NCBI GenBank assembly: GCA_014898415.1
Contig: RCTD01000003.1
Location: forward strand, 1,240,001-1,304,000
Direction: 5' to 3'
DNA: 64,000 nucleotides
Source of the DNA: Stromatinia cepivora
Lineage: Eukaryota > Ascomycota > Leotiomycetes > Helotiales > Sclerotiniaceae
Shown: positions 23,488-34,849 of the stretch, in pieces
Numbering within the stretch: position 1 is the first letter of the stretch
How the letters are laid out: each line of letters opens with the position of its first letter
Notes under the pieces: model-generated
What the model saw: only the letters and a program-made list of their open reading frames with translations
The model's database searches: none
What the model was told of the DNA's origin: nothing
Position numbers and translations under genes: made by a program

Positions 23488-24891
23488 TATCAAGAATCAG
23501 AGGGTCCGTGCTTTATATACGGAGCTCCTTCAGAATTAGAAAAGGAAAAGATCTTATAATTTTTTAATTTTTTTGAATATAAATCATTATTAATAATAAT
23601 CTTAAGTATTTAATCTATTATATAGATCTTTAAAAAACGAATTAGATTTTTCGATTGATTATAAATACAAAAAGAAAGTTATAATATTATTGTTTTATTA
23701 TTATAATCAGATTTAAGTCCAAATAGAGATACAATTTGAATAATATAAAAAGATTTTGAATATAATATAGAAAAAAGTATATCAATAATATATTCAGAGA
23801 GATCTTTATTATATATAATAAATAAAAGTTTAAAAAGTATAATGAATCGATCAAATAATAATGATTTTTAAATATTATTATAAATAAAGAAAATATAAAA
23901 AATTTCAGATATATTTAAAATCTAAGAAGAATATAAAAAAGAATTACAAAATATATTTATTGAATAATTAATTATTTCAAAATTAAAAGGAAAGGGTAAG
24001 ATAATTGTCACACCAAAAGTGACGCCACTCTTGACGAATGGTTAATTGGGTTGATATAGTAATCATTTCCCGTGACAATAATAGAAAAAGAAAAATCAAA
24101 TACAAGATTGAGAATATTTTTTAATAAAAAAAAGATCAAAGATCAAAATCTGGAATATATATTTTTTGATTTTTTTAGTTCTTTATTAAATCTATTTTGA
24201 ACTTTTTTATTATAATATTGAAATCATAAGGAAAGAATCTATAATGAAAAATATCAAATTTTATATAATTATTTCATAAATAAATTATTTATATAAAATA
24301 TATAACAATTTCAAAATCCTAATAATTATAATTTATTAGATTCTAATATATCAAAAGATTTATAAATTATTATTATATAATAAAAATAAAAGATTGAAAT
24401 ATTGAAAAAAGAGATTATAAAAAAAGGATAAATTCTTTATAATAAAAAAACAATTAATGATACTATTAATAATATATAATCAATTTTTAGTTAAATTATA
24501 AATATTTAGAAATATATATTATCTATAGAAATTAAATCAATGAGATAATTATTAATAGGGATTAAAGAATTAATTATAGATTTTAATAAAGTATTTATAT
24601 AAATATTAACAAATCTGTGTTTTATTAGAGATAGATCGAAGATGAAGATATTATCAATTTTGGAAAATGATAAAGGAAATATAAAACTTTGAATAATTAA
24701 ATTAAAAAACTATATAATATTAGAAGAAATTTAAGAATCAATAAAATAAATAATATTAGTAAGAAATTATATTACTGAATTGATAAAAAAAGTATTTAAT
24801 TAATTAAATTATATAATTACAAATACATTTTGAAATTAGAATTCATTAAAAGATTAATTAATTGTTCAAGTATTATAAATTCATTGATATA
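23488..24891. other. AT-rich degraded stretch, possible gag region of gypsy element F
   Basis: Reading through stops on the plus strand from about 24500 to 24790 gives a protein-like stretch (IKELIIDFNKVFIQILTNL) that may be a retrotransposon gag. It precedes the pol of element F in the same orientation. The link is weak because the 852-bp TIR element and further unreadable sequence lie between. Confidence 0.35.
24004..24079. repeat. 76-bp palindrome-ended GC-richer segment
   Basis: The segment starts ATTGTCAC and ends GTGACAAT, a perfect 8-bp inverted repeat. It keeps clearly more G+C than the surrounding DNA (for example AAAAGTGACGCCACTCTTGA). It could be a miniature TIR element, a solo element end, or a stable hairpin. 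A clean target duplication is not visible. Confidence 0.5.
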
Positions 24892-25743
24892 ACCGATATC
24901 CCTTTATCGTGCACGGGTCCGGTATCTTAAACGTATTTTAATTTTTATCAAACTACCTTATAAAATTAATTAATAAATAATTTATAAATATATTTCTTTA
25001 AAATCTTAAAATAAGATATTTTAAATTTTTCTAAATGATTCTATGAAATATAATACTAAGGAAACTATATATTTTACTACTAAAAAAAAGAATAAAAATA
25101 TATTAAAAAATTTATATATATAAATATATTTCAAAATATATAAATAAAAATTGAAATTATTTCATGAATTATGAATTTTTAATATAATAAAATATAGAAA
25201 ATATTCAAAAGGTAAAATTTTATATTAAAAACTCGAAATTATAATGAATTTAATTTACAATTTTTGAAAATAAAATATTATTAAAGAAGATTTAATAATA
25301 TTCAATAATTTTATAATATATTAATTTTTATTTCGATACAAAATTATATTCATCGATTTAAATTTATTTTAATATAAAAATTTATAAGTTTTTATTAATT
25401 ATATAAATAAAATCATAAATATAGAGTTTTAAATTTTAATATAAAACTTAATTCTTTATGTTTTTCGAGAATTTAAAGTATTATAATAATGAAATAATGA
25501 AATAAATGATAAAATGTGTTCTCAGATTTATTATAGAATCTTTAAATAGATATTTATCAATTTATAAAGAAAATATTAATTGGACTATTATTTTTTTCTT
25601 TTTAAATATTTTTTTTTTATCATTCAAAATATACTATATCGATTTTCGTATTATAATAATTATTAATTAATTTATAATATATTTTTACTTAATAAATAAA
25701 AACATATAAGATATAGAGCTGTGCGCGGTGTAGGGATATCGAT
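24892..25743. mobile_element. 852-bp non-autonomous TIR element, Tc1/mariner-type by TA flanks
   Basis: The left end reads ACCGATATCCCTTTATCGTG and the right end, on the other strand, ATCGATATCCCTACACCGCG. The arms pair over about 25 bp, and all but one mismatch are C/T or G/A transitions. TA lies immediately outside both ends (24890-24891 and 25744-25745). The interior is AT-only sequence with no readable transposase on either strand, so this is a MITE-like or internally erased copy. The GTGCACGG motif inside the left TIR also occurs in the right TIR of the mariner element at 16.7-18.0 kb. Confidence 0.75.
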
Positions 25744-25745
25744 TA

Positions 25746-26220
25746 GGATTGAAAGTTAATTTATAAATACTAAATGCAAAAATAAGGGATAAATAACTAG
25801 TTTTAAATTTCAACAATTATTTTGAATTAATTCTTTAAGATGTTTTTGATATTATGAAAATCAATCAATAGTAATTCATTATTAGTCAAAATTGATTCAA
25901 TGAATTTTTGTTTAGATGTATATAGATTACAATAAAAATCTATTTATTATTTTTGAAGATTTAAAAATAATAATTTAGAATATAAAAAACTTTTTTTATA
26001 AAGTAAGTTTGATTTGAATTATGAAATATGATAAATTCTTTTAATAAAAACAATATAAATTTTATTATTACAAAAGAAGAATATTCAAAAAAAAAAGAAA
26101 TTTTTTTTGACTAAATGATTTATATTTTTATTGTAATAATAAAAATTATTAAATAAGAAGCTATTTAAAAGTTTCAAAAAATGATAATTCTTTTTGAATT
26201 TGAAAGAAACCAAAAAAAGA
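25746..26220. other. Degraded stretch before the recognisable pol of element F
   Basis: By position this should encode the region before the RT of element F. It is too mutated to read and no motif was found. Confidence 0.3.
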
Positions 26221-28650
26221 ATATTTATGAAATTAGATCAAGATTAAAAAGAGATTGTAATATTTTTAAAATAGTAACTCTGGAAAAAGAGATTATTATA
26301 ATAAATTATAGAATATCGAAATCATAAACAAAATTATTAAAAAATTATTATTCATCTAATACAAAAAAGCATTAAGTTATACAAAAAGAGAGAATATATA
26401 TAATATACTCGTATTATTATAAAAGAAAGAAGAAGAATATGAGGAATATATAAAACAGATCTTAGACAAATTGTTAGAATGGTATTTGTTCTGCAAATTG
26501 GAGAAGTGTTAATTCAATATTAAATAAATGGAATTCCTTGATTATATAATATCGAATTATGGAATGGCTATAAATCCAGACCGGGTAAATTCGGTTATTA
26601 CCCAACTATTATTAAGAAGTATAAGGCAAATATTATCTTTTTAGGGTTCTATAATTTCTATAGATATTTTATCAATTTTTATAATGTTATTGTACTCTTC
26701 ACCTATAATGAATTAAACAAAAGGGAATATGAAATTTCAATAAACAAATAATTATAAAACAATTTTCGAGGACTTGAAAAATTATTTATACAAATATTAT
26801 TGTTGAATTATTTTATAATTTCATTAGTATGTTTTCTAAAAACTAATATATCGATTCTAGTAATTTGTGAAATATTTTTATAAAAGCAAGAAGATAATTA
26901 TAAATATTCAATAGTTTTTTATTCTAGAAAATGATATCAGTTGTGATAAATTATATTATATTTGATTAAGAATTATTAGCAATTATAAAATCAATAAAAT
27001 ATTGGAGATATTTTTTGAAAAGGATATAATATCAAATTATAATTATATTAGATTATAATGATTTGAAATATTTTATTACATCAAGAATATTGATTAAATA
27101 ATAAGCAAGATAAATAGTAATATTCTTTATAATCGATTTTATTATGTTTTATATATTAGGGAAAAGAAATCTTATAGATGTATTTTTATAATGAATGGAT
27201 GGATTATTAATGTAAAGAAATAGAATCAAGATTGTTATTGAAGTTGGAGTAATAATTATTAGATTTATTTTTATTAATAAAGAGTTATATAGATGTATTA
27301 TATAAAATTGTTGTATTTATAAATTCAATTATAAAGAAGGAAGAAGATATATAATAGAAAAGTTAAAAGAAATAAAAGAAATATAAATGAATATAAAAAG
27401 AATAAATTTTTTGGTTATTTTATAAATATTAATATTCAATTAAAAAGATATTTTGATCGATTGAAGATATTATAAAGAATTGATTGAATAAATTAGAAAA
27501 TCATAAATAGATAATTTATATTTAATATAAAAAGAATTCAATATATATAAAGAATTTTGATACTATAATAATATAAGATTATATATATTGGATAATAAAA
27601 TATTACAAAAGATAATTTTTTAAGAATTTCATAATTCATTAATTGTGGGATATTTTGATTAGATTGTTATAATATTGTATTATCAAAAAGAATTGTTTAT
27701 TAGTAAAAAATAGATTTTAATATAAAGAATTATATAAAATCCTATATGATTTATTAATAATAATAAAAAAATTATAACAAAAAGTTTAAGGAATTAATCC
27801 CAATTTTTATCTTTAATAAATTTTAGAGAAATACTTTATTAAGTCTAATTATAGATCTATCAATTTCGAAATCCTAAATTAATTTCAATAATAAAAAAAA
27901 TACTAAGAAAACTTTGTTATATTCAATTTATAACATAATTTTGATAATAATTTATAAAATGATTAAAAAAGAAAATTTTTATTTATTTGTAGAAATATCA
28001 TAAATATATAATTTGTATATTTATTTTTTTGCAAGATGTTTTTAGAATATAATATATCGGATTTTATAATTAGAAAAAAGAATAGATTTATTTATAAATA
28101 CTTTTTGGATAATTTTGATATTTTATTTTTGTATAATCAAAAAAATATTAACAATATTTCATTTTTCAATATAAAAATTAATAATAAAACTATATCAATT
28201 TTTGAAAGTATCTATATATATATATAATAATTATAAATAAGATAATTGAATAGATTTGTTATATTTTATTGAATTTATTTATAATTTTATATTATTATCA
28301 ATAATGAAATTATCTTTATTCAAAATAAATAATAAAATAGTACTATTATTGTAAATCTATATAAATATATAATATAAATCGAAAGATATCAAATAATTGA
28401 TAAAGAGATTGAAGAAATTATATATAAATCTAATTAAAGAATTAATATATTACCAAAATATTTAATCGAAATATTATAATATAAAATATAAATTATAATT
28501 ATATAAGAGAAATAAAATGATTCGATTATTATATAAGAATTTAATAATGAATGAAAATTGTATTTGTATTAAATTGAATTTAAAAAAATAGGATTATTCA
28601 AGATTATTGAAAAGATTAATTTATAAATTTATTAATTAAAATTATTATCA
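26221..28650 (+). pseudogene. Ty3/gypsy pol remnant (element F): reverse transcriptase, RNase H, integrase
   Basis: The clearest part is the RT C-terminus: ILDKLLEWYLFCKLEKC, with CKLEKC at 26492-26509, then MEFLDYIISNYGMAINPDRV. These match the gypsy block that follows the YLDD active site. RNase H and integrase follow in the gypsy order (RT, RNase H, integrase). The integrase zinc-binding region is readable near 27.6 kb (FHNSLIVGYF, His kept) and the core near 28.05 kb (DFIIRKKNRFIYKYF). The YLDD itself has been lost. Stops at Gln and Trp positions and Asp/Gly losses fit RIP. No LTRs could be paired, so element limits are unknown. Confidence 0.7.
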
Positions 28651-29880
28651 AAATTTAAATATTACAAGCTTTGTCTTCAGCCCTTTTAGATCTAAAAATA
28701 ACAATGGGTTCACTGAAAACTTATTGTAATTATTTTTTATATCCTTCAAAATCTATATTGCAATTTGTATTATATAATTTATCAGATATTTATAATTTAA
28801 AGCTTTTTTAATTCGATAATTACAAAATTTAAAATTATTCAGAATTCCTTTTCTCAAAAAAGTAATCTGTATCTCAGATTCTGTATTAAAATATAGAATA
28901 GATTTTATATAGATTCTATAATCTCTCAATTTGAATATTATTATTATTATTATGTCAAAAATCATTATAAATTTATAATCTTTAATAATATTAATAAAAT
29001 ATTAAAAATAAATTAATTAAATTATTTATTTATGTCAAAAATTATTTATTTTAATAAAATAAATAAATCTTTTATATTTCTTTTTAGATATTCAATTTTT
29101 TATTTTATATTAAATTAATATTAAAATATAATAGTTTTGAAATTAAATTTTCTTATTATATATAATCAATAATATTTTAAACTTTTTCAAAAAGTTATTT
29201 TATAATTATTTCTATTATATTTTATTTTTAATTTTTATTATCAAAAAATTCATAAAATAATGAAAGTTTTTTATTCTTTTATTCTTTTATTCTTTTTGTT
29301 GTATTTTAATAGATATCTTTTTAAACATTTAAAAATATTAATTAAAAAAAATATTAATATGTTTAAGAAAAATATTTCTTTATAATAAAATAATAATATT
29401 TTAATAAATTTAAAGAAATTTTATATTTTCTTTATATTCTTTAATACAAAATTCACAAATTATTATAAATCTTTAAATATTATATTCGAATTTATATAAT
29501 ATTATTAATATTATAATATGATTTATATAATATTATTAATATTATAATATAATTTATATTATGATTATATTATAATTATATAATATTATTTATATTACAA
29601 TTATATAACATCATCCGCACTACAATCGAAATCATTAATATAAAAATATTGAAATAAAGAAATTCTAATTTAATTAAATATTAAAAATATTTAAATAAAA
29701 AAAACTTTATAATATTAATTAAAATAATTAGAATAATGAATCTTTATTTAAATCGATAAATAAAAATAAGATATTGATATATAAAAGAATTCGAAAAAAA
29801 TATATAAGAAAATTATACTTTCAATATTGAAAATTAAAAAACTGAATTTGAATATTATTTAATATTATTAATTATATATA
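28651..29880. other. AT-rich stretch with a less mutated patch near 28.7 kb
   Basis: From about 28668 to 28730 the sequence is less AT-rich. On the minus strand it reads FSVNPLLFLDLKGLKTKLVI, continuing from an open frame at 28753-28965. I do not recognise it. The rest is A/T-only with a short exact tandem duplication listed below. Confidence 0.35.
29490..29551. repeat. 31-bp tandem duplication
   Basis: Two adjacent 31-bp units starting ATTTATATAATATTATTAAT differ only at the last base (G versus A). It is a recent local slippage or duplication in AT-only DNA. Confidence 0.85.
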
Positions 29881-29922
29881 ACATGGTTTATCAGCGAGCG
29901 GGCCATATCACCGAACAGGCCA
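29881..29922 (+). repeat. Left TIR of the pogo-like element
   Basis: It starts ACATGGTTTATCAGCGAGCG and ends CGAACAGGCCA. The right TIR is its reverse complement, with A/G differences at position 3 (ACATGG versus ACGTGG) and in GCGAGCGG versus GCGAACGG. Both differences are RIP-type transitions. Confidence 0.93.
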
Positions 29923-30199
29923 TTTTTATCTCAATTTATATCTTTCAACTTCAATATGCGATTTATCAATAATATATTATAGAATCGAAGAATCAAAAAA
30001 GTCGAATATTTTTAGTTATCGAAGTTATTAATAAAAAATCAAAAATTAAATATTCGGAAAATTATTAAACTATATAATATTCTGTATATAAAGATTTAAT
30101 GTAGAATGAATAATTCTATTCTTTATATCGAATCTCAAGCAAATGGTTATAATTTGATCAAATTAAAAAAGGAGATGTTTATTTAGTATATAATCGATA

Positions 30200-31620
30200 T
30201 AAATGAAAAAGAATTTGTATCTAAATTGAATAGTGTAGAAGATATAGTGAATTATATTTTCGAATTATAAAATGCGAAGAAGATTGGAAAGCTATGGGTT
30301 TGTCGTTTTGTTAAACGATATTTAAAGTTAAAGATATGTTTTAATTGTATTTATGGTTTTCAAAGAGCTTTTTATAAAGATTTTAAGTTTATTGAAGAAT
30401 GGTTTCGATTGGTATTGAATATATAGGCGAAATGTGGTATTCAAGATTACGATTTCTATAATTTCGATAAAACTGGTTTTATGATAGATATAATATGCTT
30501 TGGAATGATTATAATTAATATTGAACGAAATAATAGAAGTAAGGTAATAAATACAATTAGATAATTGAGAGTGAATTATAACAATTATATATAACAATAG
30601 AAAGGGTGAAATTATACCTTTATTCCTGATAGTTCAAGAATAAGTTCATCTTTTCAATTGGTATATTGAAATCGATTTTCTTGTGGATTAGGCTATTAAA
30701 TTTACTTCTAATGGATAAACGAATAATGAGATAGGGTTAGAATAGTTAAAGTATTTTGATAAATATATTATTTGTCAAAAGAAAGGCAAATATCGAATAC
30801 TAATATTGAATAGGTATGAAAGTTATAAATCAATATCTTTTCAATTATATTATAAATCAAATAATATTATATATCTCAAATTATTATTATATTCAAATTA
30901 TTTCATTTAATTATTCAATATTGAATATTTTGATATATTCAAATGTTTATATAATTATCAAATTGAAGGATTTATCAAAGTTTATATCAATTATATCATC
31001 AAAATTGAATTCTTTATAATTTTCAAAGCTATATATTTATAATCATTTATTATTCAGAATATAAAAGCTAATTTTCGAGGAATAGATCTAATACTATTCG
31101 ATCTTCAATTTATATTTTCAAAATTAGATATTAGAATTTATATTTCTATTCTTCCATTTATTTTCTTGGAATTTATTAATTCCTGGATCTTTCAAATTCT
31201 TTATAATCCAATTGAAACTTTTTTATAGACAATTTTAATAAAAGTTTGAATAGTTTATCATCAATCAAATTCTTTTATATCTATATTTGAAATTATATAA
31301 ATTTTAATTAAAGATATAGAAAGATTAGTATATAAAATTATACTTTTGAATATTGAAAATTGTATACTTTGAAAAGTAAATGAGATATTAAATAAATATT
31401 GATGTATTAAAAAAATTCAATTATATAATGAAGGAGTATTTATTGGATAAAAAATTGAAGATATATTATTATAATAAAAGATTGATAATTAGATTCAATA
31501 TAACAAGTATTAAAATGAAAGAAATTCTAATAGAGAATTATCTATTAATCGATATTATAGTAAATATGAAAAGATTGGTTATAATTCAAGAACTTATTAG
31601 AATAATATAATAAATCCTAG
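30200..31620 (+). pseudogene. Degraded pogo/Fot1-type transposase
   Basis: The transposase cuts and rejoins the element at its TIRs through a DDE-type nuclease. Readable blocks in order are IGKLWVCRFVKRYLKLK (end of the DNA-binding region), FQRAFYKDFKFIEEWFRLV, NFDKTGF at 30460-30480 with the first catalytic Asp kept, ILNRYESY at 30803-30826, where the second catalytic Asp of the family's DGHESH-like block has become Asn, and IKANFRGIDLILFDLQFIFS. Near the C-terminus, RYYSKYEKIGYNSRTY at about 31550-31597 is a zinc knuckle with every Cys changed to Tyr (TGT to TAT). Several in-frame stops confirm it is dead. N- and C-terminal limits are approximate. Confidence 0.88.
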
Positions 31621-31704
31621 ATTATTAGATTTTTGATAGTTTCAATTAATTGATTTAATTGTTGTTAAATAATATAGATTTGAAATGATAAATTGAAGTA
31701 AAAG

Positions 31705-31746
31705 TGGCCTGTTCGGTGATATGGCCCGTTCGCTGATAAACCACGT
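31705..31746 (-). repeat. Right TIR of the pogo-like element
   Basis: Begins TGGCCTGTTCGGTGATATGG and ends GATAAACCACGT, followed by the TA target duplication. It is the inverted counterpart of 29881-29922. Confidence 0.93.
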
Positions 31747-31748
31747 TA

Positions 31749-34700
31749 ATATTATTATTATAATTTTAGAATTATTTATTTTATTATAATCTTCAAATCA
31801 TTACTTTCAAATTATAAAATTTATCATCTTCAAATATATAATCTTTAATACTTTTATTGAAAACATTCCAAATTTATAAAAATAAAATATTTGAGATTCT
31901 TTAATCTTTTTTTATATTTTATATAGATTTTATATATTTTTTAAATTAATAAAAATCAAATTATGAAAAATATTTTAAAATATATATATTAAAATTTTTA
32001 AATTAAGAAAAAGATATATTAAATTATAACTCTTATAAATTTTCTTGATATTTTCGATCTTTTAATATTTCAATAATTGAATCTTCTATTATAAAAATAT
32101 AAAAATTATATTATTCATCAATTTTCTTTAATTATAATATTATTCAATATTCTTTTCAATTACAATGTTATTCAATATTATATAATATTATTAATCTTTC
32201 TTAAAAAATTCTTATATAAATCTTATATACTTTTTTTCGATCAATAAGAATCGAGTTATTAAAAATGTTTTAAAATATATATGTTAGGATATTCATTCAA
32301 AACAATTAATTCTTTTAAATATACCAAAATCATGAATTTTGTTTTCCAAAATTATTAATAATTATAAATATATTAAAAAATAAATATCTATATTTAAATT
32401 TACAAATTTTATATTCAAACAAAATCTCCAAAATCAAACCTTTTAGGATTCCAAAAATAATTATTTATTTTATTTCAAATCTAATCAAATATCTCGATTA
32501 ATTATATTATATTTTTATTAGATTATAAATATTATAATTCTATATATAAATTAATCAAAATAAAATATTTTATAAATATAAAATCTTTAATAATAAAAAA
32601 GCTGATAAATGTTTTTATTAATTATATTTATACTTTATATATTTTACTAAATAATATTTTTTCAAATCGAAAAATCCAATTTGTATTAAGATTTTGAATA
32701 TAATTCTCCAAATAATTAAAAATAATTTTTAAATATTCTTTAATTTTTTATTCATTTATCAATTCAATTTTAAAATAATATTTATATATATTTATAAGTT
32801 TTTATCAAAATAATTGAAAAAATTATTTTTAATTAAATTCATTTTCAATAATTTGATTTCTAAAATTATGAACTGTTCTTTATTTTGTACAAATTACAAT
32901 TTCAATTTATATATAGATATAAAACCTAACAAATTTTTTTATCAAATATAATACTGATATCAAAATACAAATTCTTTAAAAAAAAAGCTAAAACAATTAA
33001 TAAAATAAAATATATCTTAAATCGATTTCAAATATTAACAAAACAATCAATTATAATTCATAGAAAATATATAAATCAACAAATCAAATTCTTTATATTA
33101 TAACAAATCAAATTCTTTATATTATACCAAAAGAAATCTATATAAATACCAAAAATATAAAAATATCCTCTAAAAACAAAGAAATTTGATAATAAATAAA
33201 TTGAATCATATAAAATAATCGAAATTTATTTATATTTTTATTTAATTAAAGTATCAAAAAATATTTAAATCTTTTTCAATATTCTATTATTCATTATTAA
33301 TATCAATATATACAATACTTTATTTCTCAAATCAATCTTTAATCAACAAATCAAAATCAAAAATTAAAAAAAATAAAATACTTAAAAAAAATAAAGAAAA
33401 AAAACTAATCCAAAAATAAATCTTCAAAAATATATTCCAATTGCTCATAATTGCTCAATCTATATAACACTTTCAAATTGATAATAATACCTTTATACTT
33501 TTAATTCAAATAGATACAATAACAATTTCTATATCTCTTATATTATTTTAATTTATTATCTTTATAAATATAATATTAAATAATAAAGAATTCATCTCAA
33601 ATCGTCTTTGTGAATTTATAAATAATAATATAATTACAAAATTTCAAAAATTATAATCACTAACAAATATTATATATATTATAAAAAAAACAAAAAAAAA
33701 CAATCAATCTTCTTTTCTTTTATATCATATTAAATAATAATATATCTAATAAAAATATTCTTTTTATAATATTCGTTTTTCAAAATTATTTAGTAAAAAT
33801 CAATTATAATATTATATTATAATAATTCAAATAAATATAAATATATATTCAATTTATTTCAAAAATATTTATCCTTTTTTATTATTATATTTTATATTAA
33901 AACAAAAAGTTTGGTTTTCATTTTAATTCAATTCTATAATTTCATTCCTACAACAATCACTATCAACATAAAAAAAATTATATCTTTTATCAATACAATT
34001 AAAATTATATTTAATTTATATAAAATCAATAATAATAATATATTTAACAAAACCTTTTTCAAAATCTTTATGAATAATAATATTATCTTGAATTACAATA
34101 TTACCAATTATAAATTATTTATAAAATTTAAATTATAAATCTTCATAAATCACTTTAAATTTTTGCTTTTATAAGAATAATTTATAAAATTTATCAAAAA
34201 CATTATTATTTTTTCGATCCCTAATATCATTTTAATTTTTATCAATTAAATCATTAATTTTATCAATATCATTATATATATTTTATTCTTTATTCAAAAA
34301 AATATAAAAAGAATAATATATATATTCAAAACTACTTTTTTAACAAATCCAAAATACAATTCAATTATATTATTATAAATATTCTTATAAAATTTATAAA
34401 TATTCATAAAAATTATATTAAAATTATTTATATCTTTAGTTTCGAAAAAATTATAATATAAATTAATTTTAAAACTATTAATTATAAATCTTTAAAATAA
34501 AAAACTAATTTAATAATTGAAAAAATCATTTAAATCATTTTATTCTTTAAATTAAAATTTTTATTCTAATTTTTTAATTTGAAAAACAAAATAAAGATTA
34601 TCAACAAAAAACAATTATTATTTATTATAATCTTAAATATATTATTGTTACTTTTGAAAAAAAAAATTATCAAATCGATTTATGAAAAACTGAGGATTGT

Positions 34701-34849
34701 TTATAAATATAAAAATATTTCTTTTAAAATAATTTATCCAAAAAAAATTATTAAAACCATTATTTTAATCTCAATTCAAATACAAAATATCTTTATCTTT
34801 ATTTTATTTAAATATAAATATAAAAACAAAATAATAATTTGATACAAAA
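31749..34849. other. 3.1 kb of almost pure AT sequence, no feature recognised
   Basis: No gene, terminal repeat or GC-richer patch was found apart from a 24-bp tandem duplication. The open frames here (for example 33911-34138 and 34579-34842) are Ile/Lys/Asn/Phe-only translations with no motif, as expected by chance in such DNA. Confidence 0.5.
33079..33126. repeat. Exact 24-bp tandem duplication
   Basis: Two identical adjacent units of ACAAATCAAATTCTTTATAT plus TATA. It escaped later mutation, so it probably arose after RIP acted. Confidence 0.85.

Larger units (their letters stand above)
29881..31746 (+). mobile_element. Complete pogo-like DNA transposon (Tc1/mariner superfamily)
   Basis: The 1866-bp element is bounded by 42-bp TIRs that differ at two positions, flanked by the TA target duplication at 29879-29880 and 31747-31748. 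Inside is a degraded plus-strand transposase of the fungal pogo/Fot1 type with a zinc knuckle. The ends are the most GC-rich and best preserved sequence for several kb, while the interior is heavily RIP-mutated. Confidence 0.92.

Noticed and set aside
24004..24079. Solo LTR interpretation of the 76-bp segment
   Set aside because: It starts and ends with TG/CA-like words but is several times shorter than the other LTRs here and lacks a visible 5-bp duplication; an inverted-end miniature element or hairpin fits better.
29490..33126. Short tandem repeats as a CRISPR-like array
   Set aside because: Only two adjacent units without spacers at each site, in a eukaryotic AT-rich region; simple tandem duplications.
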